From positions 192,952 to 256,951 of the forward strand of contig NZ_LT854636.1 in NCBI RefSeq assembly GCF_900184255.1: 64,000 bases of DNA, read 5' to 3'. The position numbers and the translations under genes are program-made. Source of the DNA: Haloimpatiens massiliensis. Its GTDB lineage: Bacteria; Bacillota; Clostridia; Clostridiales; Clostridiaceae. Of the stretch, positions 44,774-52,574 are shown piece by piece. The notes beneath the pieces were generated by a model, which saw only the letters and a list, made by a program, of their open reading frames with translations, did no database searches and was not told the origin of the DNA. The stretch's first letter is position 1. Every line of letters begins with the position of its first letter.

Positions 44774-44826
44774 TCAAGGTTTGCGACGACATAGTCGCAC
44801 AACTGTCTCAACATGTGTGGAGTTCG
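44774..44826 (-). pseudogene. 3'-end relic of a TrmA/RlmD-type methyltransferase gene (probable att site of the island)
   Basis: The minus strand reads NSTHVETVVRLCRRKP and a stop at 44774. The start of this relic overlaps the last codons of the serine recombinase (SELHTC). This is expected when a large serine recombinase gene sits at the element end and recombination occurred in the target core CTCAACATGTG. It is therefore taken as the left attachment site of the island to its right. Confidence 0.6.
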
Positions 44827-46505
44827 CTATAGGAACACACTTCTTTGTCATTTTTATCTACATCTAATTCTAACACATCTTTACCTTTTAATGAATGATT
44901 CATACCAGAATTAAATATAAAAGTTATCATATAAGGATCTATGTTTCCATCTTCATCAGTTCCACCTAATATAATTTTATTAACTGCACTTTCAAAAACT
45001 ACTCTATCAAATTCTTTAATTGGTTTATTACTATCAAATACTTTTCTAAAACTATTTATTCTTTTTTTAATATCAATGCTATTTTCATTAGAAGCATCTA
45101 AATCAACTTTTTCAACTTTAAGCTTTTCTAATGCTGTAGAAAGCTCTGTGAATTTAATTTCGTAAGTAGCTTTATCAATTATTTCATCAATTCTCATATC
45201 CACTAGCTTTTTTAACTTATTTTCATAAGAAGTAATTTCTCTTTCAATTCTTTTTAATTCTTTAGCTGTATTAGTGTTATTAAGAGTATTTTCTACAGTT
45301 TCCATGAACTCTGTAACTATATCTTTATTTTGTAGACAAAACATATTAAAGGCTTCAAGAAAGGCATTTTCAATAATCTTTTCATCTATCCCTTTACTGT
45401 CTGGACAATACTTTTTACCTCTCTTAGTAGATACACAACAATGCCAAATAGTTTTTTCATGAGTTGTATTACTGTGCCATCTACGTCTACTAGCTGTGCC
45501 TCCACAAAATCCACATTCTATTTTACTACTGAAAGCAAATTTTCTGCTATACTTTTCGCCTCTTCCTTTATTGTTACTATTTACGCTACGTTTTCCAAGT
45601 ATCTTTTGAGCTTCATTAAACATTTCTTCTGATATTATAGGTTCATGATTAGAGTTTATATAATACTTCTCTTCTTCTCCCATATTATCAAGTCTTCTTT
45701 TGGATATTGGGTCAACAGTAAAGGTCTTCCCTAATAATAAATCTCCTTTGTATTTTTCATTAGTTATAATTCCTCTAACTGAACCATCATTCCAATTAGT
45801 ATTTCCTTTTTTAGTTTTATAATTTAACTGTGTAAGCTCTTTTGCAATAACAAAACATCCTGCACCTTCAATATATCTTTTAAAAATATATCTAACTATC
45901 TTTGCTTCTTCTTCATTTATTGTTATTACTTTATTTATTGTATCATAATCATATCCTAAGCAACCATTAAATCCTATAAGCTCTCCACGTTTCATTTTCA
46001 TTTTTAGTCCCATTTTTACATTAGTTGAGATAGATTCACTTTCTTGTTGAGCTAATGAACTTAGAATAGTTAATAACATTTCTCCATTCATTGTTAATGT
46101 ATTGATATTTTCTTTTTCAAATAAAATTGCAACGTTATAATCCTTCAACAACCTTACATATTTCAAAGTATCTAAAGTATTTCTAGCGAATCTTGAAATT
46201 GATTTGGTTATGATTAAATCAATCTTTCCATCTACTGCATCATTTATCATTCTTTGAAATTCTACTCTTTTATCTGTTTGTGTACCGCTTATCCCTTCAT
46301 CAGCATAAATATCAACAAGACTCCACTGTGGATTAGCTTCAACCATATTTCTATAATGCTCTACTTGAGAATTGTAACTAGTTAATTGCTCTTCCGAATC
46401 AGTGCTTACTCTACAGTAAGCTGCAACTCTTAATCTATCTATCACTTTTGCATTACGTCTATCAATTCTACCTTGACTTGCTTTTATTACTTTAACATCT
46501 GCCAT
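44808..46505 (-). CDS. Large serine recombinase (site-specific integrase)
   Basis: 565 aa. The resolvase catalytic domain is at about 25-170, with the nucleophile Ser in VAAYCRVSTDSEEQLTSYNS and ARNTLDTLKYVRLLKDYNVA further on. The recombinase DNA-binding domain is at about 185-300. A zinc ribbon follows (IECGFCGGTASRRRWHS with CC...YCPD). A coiled coil (about 410-480) is the control region for integration versus excision. It mediates insertion and excision of the element. The last codons lie in a methyltransferase 3'-end copy, the presumed target. The 46-aa gene and the long RNA region lie upstream on the same strand. Confidence 0.93.
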   Translation of the reverse strand: MADVKVIKASQGRIDRRNAKVIDRLRVAAYCRVSTDSEEQLTSYNSQVEHYRNMVEANPQWSLVDIYADEGISGTQTDKRVEFQRMINDAVDGKIDLIITKSISRFARNTLDTLKYVRLLKDYNVAILFEKENINTLTMNGEMLLTILSSLAQQESESISTNVKMGLKMKMKRGELIGFNGCLGYDYDTINKVITINEEEAKIVRYIFKRYIEGAGCFVIAKELTQLNYKTKKGNTNWNDGSVRGIITNEKYKGDLLLGKTFTVDPISKRRLDNMGEEEKYYINSNHEPIISEEMFNEAQKILGKRSVNSNNKGRGEKYSRKFAFSSKIECGFCGGTASRRRWHSNTTHEKTIWHCCVSTKRGKKYCPDSKGIDEKIIENAFLEAFNMFCLQNKDIVTEFMETVENTLNNTNTAKELKRIEREITSYENKLKKLVDMRIDEIIDKATYEIKFTELSTALEKLKVEKVDLDASNENSIDIKKRINSFRKVFDSNKPIKEFDRVVFESAVNKIILGGTDEDGNIDPYMITFIFNSGMNHSLKGKDVLELDVDKNDKEVCSYSELHTC

Positions 46506-46576
46506 CTAAATCGCTCCTTACAAAGTGTATTCCTATAACTTATTAGTTTTAATTATATATATGAACATACATTGAA

Positions 46577-46717
46577 TCAAGCATTAATAATCATAATATT
46601 ATATTTTTTCATCAACTCTATTTTAATAGTGTTATATTCTTTATCTGTAATAAGTTTAAGCCCAAGCAATTGATTTAACATAGCTAACTGAATACTATAT
46701 TTCATATTGTTATCCAT
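46577..46717 (-). CDS. 46-aa protein upstream of the recombinase
   Basis: MDNNMKYSIQLAMLNQLLGL and 22 further residues with 'ITDKEYNTIKIELMKKYN', behind a GGGGAG site eight bases from the ATG. The short helix-turn-helix-like form ('LLGLKLITDKEYN') is typical of SHOCT-like small proteins found next to large serine recombinases in Firmicute elements. It ends about 70 bases before the recombinase start. Possibly a directionality factor or regulator, which is inference. Confidence 0.6.
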   Translation of the reverse strand: MDNNMKYSIQLAMLNQLLGLKLITDKEYNTIKIELMKKYNIMIINA

Positions 46718-46770
46718 TAAAACCATCTCCCCTACTACAAAAATTTTTAATACCAAACCAAAAGATTAAA

Positions 46771-46797
46771 AACAGACCTTTAATCCTTTGGTCTGTT
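46771..46797 (-). terminator. Terminator at the end of the candidate RNA
   Basis: AACAGACC (46771-46778) pairs with GGTCTGTT (46790-46797). On the minus strand the stem is followed by TTTAATC. It separates the structured region from the 46-aa gene and the recombinase. Confidence 0.75.
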
Positions 46798-47240
46798 ATC
46801 AATAAATGGGCTAAAGGCAAGGCATTAACCTCACCTATAGCTCCTTATTTAATAAGCATTGTATTTGTCACACCTCCCCAATGCTGGGAATACTTTAAGC
46901 TACTTGTGATTAGCAAGTATCATAGGACTTTAACCTCTCCCACAATGTGGAAGCCACTCTCCATGGGATACCTAAGACTAAGTGGAAGTATCATTATTTT
47001 CCTGTGCAGATCATGGCAATCAGATTTATCAAATCCGTTTTGAGCAAAATTTATCGCTATACTTAATAAACAAATTTCTTTATTAAATAAAATTTCGAAA
47101 TTTTATTTATGAGTGTCTTGGCGTTTTCCTCTTGTTGCTTCCAGCTTTAACTGCTGCACAGTAACGTACCTAAAGTATTGAATATTCAACTATCAAAGAA
47201 CTTGTAAAAGCATTTATAAAAAAACGCCCTCACTGTATAG
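46771..47240 (-). ncRNA. Candidate long structured noncoding RNA of the island
   Basis: About 470 bases between the 46-aa gene and the sigma-like gene have no open frame but many helices and more G+C than the flanks. Seen: perfect 24-base hairpin 47086-47109, TACTTG/CAAGTA at 46901-46919, CCACA/TGTGG at 46939-46949, long-range CTGTGCAG (47002-47009) with CTGCACAG (47154-47161), and GGCGTTTT (47120-47127) with AAAACGCC (47221-47228). The last two cross, as in a pseudoknot. A terminator (46771-46797) ends it on the minus strand. It resembles large ornate phage-associated RNAs (ROOL/GOLLD style) in size and setting only; no family match is claimed. Confidence 0.5.
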
Positions 47241-47280
47241 CCTTGGGAGACGATTAAATGTGACAAATTTAAAAAAGTTT

Positions 47281-47691
47281 TTATAAATTTTTTTTAAGCA
47301 TTAATTTTAACTTTGCCAAAGCCCTTATATGCTTTTGTCTAACAGCATCATTTTTAAGTTGAAGCTTTACTGCTATTTCATTTAAGGAAAACCCATATCT
47401 ATATCTAAGCTCTATAACCTTAAAATCTGATTCATTTAATTTCTTTAAAGCTTTATATAGGTTTGAATCACTAATAAAATCAGTAAAATCCAATAGCTCA
47501 TTAACTTCTTTTTCAATTCCTAACGCATCTTTTGCATATTCAAATTCAATTGGTACATCATACTTTTGCAAGTATTCAAGAGAAAGATTATGTCTGTAAT
47601 ACCTCCTTTCATTGTTTTCTTCTCTTTTGTCCTCCTCTTGGAGAACTTCCATAAATTCCTCATAATTTTGTTGTTTTTCTTCTTTTGACAT
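47281..47691 (-). CDS. Sigma-70 region 4-like regulator
   Basis: About 136 aa from the ATG at 47691; AAAGGAG precedes it, and the longer frame starts inside a terminator. The C-terminal 60 residues form a sigma region-4 HTH: LNESDFKVIELRYRYGFSLN and 'EIAVKLQLKNDAVRQKHIRAL'. The N-terminal half is acidic/basic coiled coil. Similar short sigma-like proteins control excision and transfer genes in Firmicute integrative elements. It reads towards the candidate RNA and the recombinase and could activate them. Confidence 0.72.
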   Translation of the reverse strand: MSKEEKQQNYEEFMEVLQEEDKREENNERRYYRHNLSLEYLQKYDVPIEFEYAKDALGIEKEVNELLDFTDFISDSNLYKALKKLNESDFKVIELRYRYGFSLNEIAVKLQLKNDAVRQKHIRALAKLKLMLKKNL

Positions 47692-47722
47692 TTTTAATTG
47701 CTCCTTTCTGCCTGAACGCAAA

Positions 47723-47753
47723 AAGGAGCCGCACGAAAATCGTGCGACTCCTT
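47723..47753. terminator. Strong bidirectional terminator
   Basis: Stem AAGGAGCCGCACGA (47723-47736) / TCGTGCGACTCCTT (47740-47753) with one mismatch and a 3-base loop. It lies in front of the sigma-like gene, so that gene must start from a promoter or by read-through at this point. Confidence 0.8.
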
Positions 47754-47792
47754 CTGTGTCAGTTTTATATTTTATTTAGGAATTTTGGGTAT

Positions 47793-47840
47793 AAAAAAAG
47801 CCCTTAAATGCAATATAGTTCTGCATTTAAGGACTTTTTT
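47793..47840. terminator. Bidirectional terminator behind the ArpU-like gene
   Basis: AAAAAAAGCCCTTAAATGCA (47793-47812) pairs with the stretch 47822-47840. Long A- and T-tracts occur on the two sides. It follows the ArpU-like gene by about 80 bases. Confidence 0.85.
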
Positions 47841-47918
47841 AACTCCTCAATATCCTATTGTATATATCTTAACAGTATCAAAGTATAGTGTCAGTACCAA
47901 AGCTGTATCTGTTTAGTC

Positions 47919-48470
47919 TCAATCTTGTATCATATCTATAGTTTTTAAAGCTTGGACCATATTAGGAAATAAATATCCCCATAATATAGTTCCTAATAAA
48001 TTAATAGCCTTTTTCTTTTCCCTATAGTATGTAGCTCTTGAGCAACAAAGATATTCTATTACTTTATTCTCTGAATGCCTACAAGGTGTAATATAAATTT
48101 TATATATCAATGTATAATACCGTTCTCCATTATCAGGGTAAGACTTTAGAATTAACAATGTTTTATCAATTATTTCTATTATACTTTTACTATCTTCTAT
48201 AGATTGAAGTCTGCTTTCTAACCTAGCTTGCGAAATGTAAGGGTCTACCTCTACCAAACTATATAATAATTCGTCTAATTTTCTACTTGATGATTCATAA
48301 TATTCATCATTAATTTCTTGAATAGAATTATTAATTCTCCACAGTACCTTATTATAAAGTTGTAACAATAATTTTGTATTGTGATATATATTAGGGCTAA
48401 CTTTCCTTTCCATTATTATTTCGCTATTTACTATGTCATTTTTACAATGTTTAATTGTCGCTAAAGCCAT
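47919..48470 (-). CDS. ArpU-like phage/element regulator
   Basis: 183 aa, helical. The C-terminal motif VIEYLCCSRATYYREKKKAI is a sigma-like HTH typical of ArpU/DUF1492-type late regulators of phages and integrative elements. The N-terminal part has 'NTKLLLQLYNKVLWRINNSI'. It is transcribed divergently from the repressor gene, with two GAAC-N4-GTTC boxes between them, so it is probably switched on when the repressor is removed. The DNA target is unknown. Confidence 0.6.
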   Translation of the reverse strand: MALATIKHCKNDIVNSEIIMERKVSPNIYHNTKLLLQLYNKVLWRINNSIQEINDEYYESSSRKLDELLYSLVEVDPYISQARLESRLQSIEDSKSIIEIIDKTLLILKSYPDNGERYYTLIYKIYITPCRHSENKVIEYLCCSRATYYREKKKAINLLGTILWGYLFPNMVQALKTIDMIQD

Positions 48471-48535
48471 AACACTGATGCTCCTTTCTTAATTTATGTT
48501 GACAGTAAAATTGTTCTAATATAAAATCATATTAT

Positions 48536-48606
48536 GAACTTTCGTTCTAATTTAAAGTATAAATTAGAACTGAAATACTGTCAATAAGTTTTCAGAACAT
48601 TCGTTC
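48536..48606. promoter_or_regulatory. Two GAAC-N4-GTTC operator boxes
   Basis: GAACTTTCGTTC (48536-48547) and GAACATTCGTTC (48595-48606) lie in the divergent region of the repressor and ArpU-like genes, 59 bases apart. Related half-sites occur in between (GTTCTAAT/ATTAGAAC). The pattern equals the Bacillus-type LexA box core GAAC-N4-GTTC. It may be bound by LexA, by the element's own XRE repressor, or both. Confidence 0.65.
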
Positions 48607-48646
48607 TTGTAACAATTGCAACTTACCCATAATGGAGGAAAAGAAA

Positions 48647-49099
48647 ATGAATTTTGGTAATAAAATAAAACACCTTCGTAAAAAAGCTGGTTTATCTCAA
48701 GAAGATTTAGCAGCTAAACTTGGTGTTTCTCAAAAATCTATATGCAATTATGAAAACAATACTAGATTTCCAAAAGGACAAAAAGTAATTAAGGGATTAG
48801 CCGATATATTTAATGTAACAATTGATTACTTGATCTCCGACACCGATGATACTACATCTAAACAAACTCTTTTTATCTCTTCTTCAAAAGATGAATTCGG
48901 CTATAAAGGTAAAAATGAAGCTGAAATGTTAATAGAAAGAACTGCTGCTGTACTAGCAGGTGGAGAATTGTCTGAAGAAGATAAAGATGCTTTTTTTCAA
49001 TCAATAACACAATTATATTTTGAAGCAAAAAATAAGGCTAGAAAGAAATATAGTAAAAAAAACTCAAACTCTGAAACTGAAATATCTAATACTCCATAA
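48647..49099 (+). CDS. XRE family repressor of the island
   Basis: About 150 aa from the ATG at 48647, eight bases after GGAGG; the ATG at 48632 contains that site. An N-terminal HTH_3 domain (KIKHLRKKAGLSQEDLAAKL, 'GVSQKSICNYENNTRFPKG') is followed by an acidic helical tail. It is the lysogeny-type repressor: next to it are an ImmA-like peptidase and, divergently, an ArpU-like gene. By analogy with ImmR of ICEBs1 it should keep the element quiet until it is cleaved. Confidence 0.88.
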   Translation: MNFGNKIKHLRKKAGLSQEDLAAKLGVSQKSICNYENNTRFPKGQKVIKGLADIFNVTIDYLISDTDDTTSKQTLFISSSKDEFGYKGKNEAEMLIERTAAVLAGGELSEEDKDAFFQSITQLYFEAKNKARKKYSKKNSNSETEISNTP

Positions 49100-49110
49100 A
49101 GGAGAGATAT

Positions 49111-49623
49111 GTGCTTATGAGGAAGGTAATAATAAATGAAGTTAATAGGTTAATTAAAACATACCACACTAGGAATCCATTTGAATTTGCTGAAATGATG
49201 AATATTGAAATTGTATATCATGATTTAGGTAATTTAAAAGGGTACTACTTCTATCAATCAAGATTTAGATTTATAGTTATTAATAAAAATATCTCTGAAG
49301 AAATGCAAACTGTAATATGTGCTCATGAATTAGGACATGATAGATTTCATCAACATTTGGCTAAAAATGACCCTATAAAAGAATTTACTCTTTTTGATAT
49401 AACTTCAAAGCCTGAGCGTGAAGCCAACCTCTTTACAGCAGAGCTTTTAATACCTGATGAAAGTATAATGTGTTTAGTTCAAGGGGAATGTACCTATAGT
49501 TCTATTGCTGCACAGCTAAATATGCCTATTGAAATTGTTGATTTTAAAAGTCAGATGTTAAGATATAAAGGTTTTGAAATAAATTCCTTTGGTACTGCTA
49601 GGGGAAATTTTTTAAGAAAATAG
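49111..49623 (+). CDS. ImmA/IrrE family metallopeptidase (anti-repressor)
   Basis: 170 aa. The zinc motif is ICAHELGHDRFHQH at about residue 70 (HExxH), with the downstream Glu in SKPEREANLFTAELLIPDES. The start is the GTG at 49111 (site AAAGGAGAGATAT) or the ATG six bases later. It follows the XRE gene by 11 bases. In ICEBs1-type systems ImmA cleaves the neighbouring repressor after DNA damage or quorum signals, releasing excision. A terminator follows the gene. Confidence 0.9.
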   Translation: MLMRKVIINEVNRLIKTYHTRNPFEFAEMMNIEIVYHDLGNLKGYYFYQSRFRFIVINKNISEEMQTVICAHELGHDRFHQHLAKNDPIKEFTLFDITSKPEREANLFTAELLIPDESIMCLVQGECTYSSIAAQLNMPIEIVDFKSQMLRYKGFEINSFGTARGNFLRK

Positions 49624-49634
49624 ATTTACTTAAG

Positions 49635-49669
49635 AGGTTACTGAAAAACTTTAAGCTTTTCAGTAACCT
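49635..49669 (+). terminator. Terminator of the repressor-ImmA operon
   Basis: Perfect 13-bp stem AGGTTACTGAAAA (49635-49647) / TTTTCAGTAACCT (49657-49669). Confidence 0.85.
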
Positions 49670-50104
49670 ACCTTATTTTAGATGATTTTTATTATGCAAA
49701 AAATAAGCAGCTAATATCTCTAGCAATGTCTCTAGTAATCACCGTTCATCCCATCTGTATAACGCGTCATTACTTTAGCGTGTCTATTTATAATTCCAAT
49801 GCCTCATAAAGAACTCCCTAAGCATTACCTTTATGGCATTAATAACTTTATCATCATTTCCAAAAATATCCCACTCAACATAATTTTTATAGGTTTACGC
49901 AAATCTTTAACATGATCTACAGAAACATGATTTTGCACAAATATCTCAAATCCAAACGTATAATAATCACAATATACTATATTGATATTGAGGCTCTACA
50001 TATTTTAGTATAATAACCTTTTAGCAAAGTCTGAGGAATAAATCTGTATATGTTTATAAATCTACTATATATACAATGTAAAGTAAATTTATAAGTTGTG
50101 TTTT
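49670..50104. other. Junction stretch with degraded coding remains
   Basis: Between the ImmA gene and the biosynthetic operon. The minus strand contains broken protein-like pieces (for example YTFGFEIFVQNHVSVDHVKD and, in another frame, 'YVEWDIFGNDDKVINAIKVM') with frameshifts and stops. I do not recognise the gene. No second methyltransferase-type att core is seen here, so the recombinase module and the biosynthetic genes may belong to one element. Confidence 0.4.
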
Positions 50105-50452
50105 TTATATTGAAATACCTATTAGTTTGTCGGCAGGCATTATGAGTAACTTTGATATTCTTTTATCAAACTGCTCAAAAAACTCTTTTGTAACCTGCCC
50201 ATGTGAATTTTCATCTTCTACTTCTAAATGCATTACATATTTTATTGATTTCACAATTCTGGTTAAAGTTTTTGGAGGATCCCCGTTTCTAATTGAATCC
50301 ATATCTGTAATACTATGAGTTCTTTTCATAAAGCTATAATAGCATACTCCCTTATAATCTGTTAAAAAAACTTTAATCTCTTCAACCATAGCTTCAAATT
50401 CTTTTTCCATCTTTGGTTGCACTTGAAAAATACATGTTTCATTTATTCTCAT
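50105..50452 (-). CDS. ABM-like (dimeric alpha-beta barrel) protein at the operon end
   Basis: 115 aa. The start INETCIFQVQPKMEKEFEAM with 'YKGVCYYSFMKRTH' fits the antibiotic-biosynthesis-monooxygenase/dimeric alpha-beta-barrel fold, which serves small cofactor-free oxygenases, cyclases and isomerases. The usual short version has one beta-alpha-beta unit, here about residues 4-95. Catalytic residues cannot be assigned. It is the last gene of the biosynthetic operon, 138 bases after the ligase gene. It may tailor the product, or be a ligand-binding protein. Confidence 0.55.
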   Translation of the reverse strand: MRINETCIFQVQPKMEKEFEAMVEEIKVFLTDYKGVCYYSFMKRTHSITDMDSIRNGDPPKTLTRIVKSIKYVMHLEVEDENSHGQVTKEFFEQFDKRISKLLIMPADKLIGISI

Positions 50453-50590
50453 TCATTTTCCTCCATTTAAAATAATTTAATTTTTGTTTTCTGTCTTAGT
50501 ATCATTAGTATTAACAAATTTCCATTGATTAATTTACTCCTCTTAATATCAGTAAACTTAACACTATTATGCAAATAAGATATTTTACAA

Positions 50591-51841
50591 TTATAAATTT
50601 ATCATTTTAAAATAATTTTCAAAGAAAACTTGATTACTAGTATCTCTATTATAATAGTTCTTTACAACTTCTGGCCAGTTTTCTTTATTTACACCGTATT
50701 GAGATAGAAATGCAAAGAAAATTCTCTCTATACCCACAGCAAAGCAACCAGTATATATCTTATTATTTGGATTTGCCTTTTCTGATATATTAAACTTGTA
50801 GGACAAGAACTGACTATGTAGATTAAAAGAAGCCACAGCTAAAAAGTCATCTTTATTTACTCTAAGCTTAAGCTCATATTTTGATCCAATCATTTTCTGA
50901 GCATTAATACGATTTGTATTATTTGCAGTTAAGAAGAATGGATCATTTGCAGTTTCACATACACCCTTAAGCTCTAAATCTTCTATTATATTTATTGCAT
51001 ACTGTTTTGATTTTTCTAAAGATTGTTCTACATAACTCTTTGTTCCTAAGAACACCAGCTCCCTCATATTAAACTCCCATAGTCTTTCAAATGGTTTTTC
51101 GTATTTATTTTCGTATCTATACACTTGGCCTACTGTGGTTACACATTTGTTATCAACTTCTGTATTTTCGTAATCCTCATAAACATGATAGCAAGCCGCA
51201 GGAGTTAATGCATAATCTGATTGACACATATACTTACCTAATTTTTCAGTTATTTTATCTTCATCATTCATATCCTTGAAATCTTCTTTAAAAGAATTAA
51301 AATTGTCTACTGTGTTTTCTAACCTATTTACAAACATAAGAAGATGAGGAAAGGATCCAAAATATCCAACTTTGTTTAAGGTCGTAGATTTAATTAAAGT
51401 TGGATATTTGTTTGATTCTGCGTTAAATTTATATTTACCTATACTCTTAAAGAGTTCACTAAAAAAATAGAATAGCTCAGTAAAAGGCTCTTTTATGCAA
51501 ACAGTACCTTGAGCATACGGTTTTGCAACATCCATCTCTATCATCTTTTCAAGCACATTTTTGCTGTCTCCAACAGTTTCACAATCATCATGCCATGCAC
51601 ATTTACACTTTATATTTTTAAGTCCAATTATATCTTTTTCAATTACTTCATTCACATAGCTTGATAACAAATCAGTATCACATTCATCAGAAACCTCTAA
51701 TTGCATACCAACTATGTCATTGCCCTTTATATCTATTTCATAATTAGTTATGCCTTCAGACATATAGTATATCTTTTTATATATTTCATCTTTAAAATCA
51801 ACTTTAAAAGAATTTTTTAATGGTAAATATATTTTTCTCAT
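50591..51841 (-). CDS. Class II aaRS-like amino acid:[carrier protein] ligase
   Basis: 416 aa from the ATG at 51841 (site GGGGTG). Motif 2 region: TVGQVYRYENKYEKPFERLW, then EFNMRELVFLGT. Motif 3: YTGCFAVGIERIFFAFLSQY. Cys in LTPAACYHVYED, Glu in EFNMRE and Cys in YTGCFAVG match the zinc ligands of the Bradyrhizobium-type amino acid:CP ligases related to archaeal SerRS. There is no tRNA-binding arm. Such enzymes activate an amino acid with ATP and load it on a carrier's phosphopantetheine arm. An N-terminal ~150-residue extension is unusual. It is co-transcribed with a carrier protein and BtrH-like transferases. Which amino acid it uses is unknown. Confidence 0.82.
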   Translation of the reverse strand: MRKIYLPLKNSFKVDFKDEIYKKIYYMSEGITNYEIDIKGNDIVGMQLEVSDECDTDLLSSYVNEVIEKDIIGLKNIKCKCAWHDDCETVGDSKNVLEKMIEMDVAKPYAQGTVCIKEPFTELFYFFSELFKSIGKYKFNAESNKYPTLIKSTTLNKVGYFGSFPHLLMFVNRLENTVDNFNSFKEDFKDMNDEDKITEKLGKYMCQSDYALTPAACYHVYEDYENTEVDNKCVTTVGQVYRYENKYEKPFERLWEFNMRELVFLGTKSYVEQSLEKSKQYAINIIEDLELKGVCETANDPFFLTANNTNRINAQKMIGSKYELKLRVNKDDFLAVASFNLHSQFLSYKFNISEKANPNNKIYTGCFAVGIERIFFAFLSQYGVNKENWPEVVKNYYNRDTSNQVFFENYFKMINL

Positions 51842-51892
51842 TATTAACACCCCATCTACTATATTTTATTTCTTATAACAACCAATATTTAA

Positions 51893-52492
51893 CTAATATT
51901 TGCCCAAAGTTAAAGAAAAAATATGCATATTGGGACAATCAGGCAGTATAAGCGCTTTAATATAACTATCGCTATTTATTTTGTAGTTCTTTCCAAATAT
52001 ATGTACATCGAAAGGAACTACTACTGTCTCATTGTTAACCACTTGTGCACGTTTACCTGTCCAAGCAATTTTCTCATCAAAATATGGTGCATTTTTACAC
52101 CAATTTGACATCTGAATGCATATTTTTTCTATGGTACCATCTGTAAACTCAATTATTAAATCCTCAAAGTGGTCTCCTAAATCTGCACTTCCTAAAACCA
52201 TTATACAATCATATGCATTTTCTTTAATTTCAATTTTTTGCCCTAAGCATACTACATTATCGAAGTTATTATGCTTAAACCCAGGAATCCTGAACTTCAT
52301 ATTTTCTATACATAATTCTGACTTATATTCTAGCTCATCAAGCACAAAAAATTTATGACCATCTGAAAATTCTGCAATTTGATTCGATAAATCTGACATC
52401 TCGTTTTGCTTTTTAACCTCACCATAGCCTTTATTATTAAAATATTCTTCTAACTCAACAAAGGTGTATTTGTCAAGTGAAAATTCCCCCAT
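51893..52492 (-). CDS. Beta-sandwich protein of the cluster, N-terminus altered by IS21
   Basis: 199 aa as read. The central strands IENMKFRIPGFKHNNFDNVV, 'YDCIMVLGSADLGDHFEDLI' and 'EFTDGTIEKICIQMSNWCKN' resemble the NPCBM/discoidin-like beta-sandwich modules of glycosidases ('LGSA..G......YTDGT....SDW'). The first codons (MGEF) are the tip of the IS21 element, so the original start is lost and the protein may be shortened. No signal peptide. It lies 42 bases before the ligase gene. It may bind a sugar or the cluster product; function unknown. Confidence 0.5.
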   Translation of the reverse strand: MGEFSLDKYTFVELEEYFNNKGYGEVKKQNEMSDLSNQIAEFSDGHKFFVLDELEYKSELCIENMKFRIPGFKHNNFDNVVCLGQKIEIKENAYDCIMVLGSADLGDHFEDLIIEFTDGTIEKICIQMSNWCKNAPYFDEKIAWTGKRAQVVNNETVVVPFDVHIFGKNYKINSDSYIKALILPDCPNMHIFSLTLGKY

Positions 52493-52574
52493 ATTTCAGC
52501 TCAAAAGTCCCCCACTAAAAATAGTAAAAAAATATAATATTTGAAAAATAAATATTTAGTGGGGTATAATTTCA

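Noticed and set aside
46771..47240. Group I or group II intron as explanation of the structured region
   Set aside because: No intron-encoded protein, no recognisable catalytic core and no interrupted exon were seen; a stand-alone RNA fits better, though still unproven.
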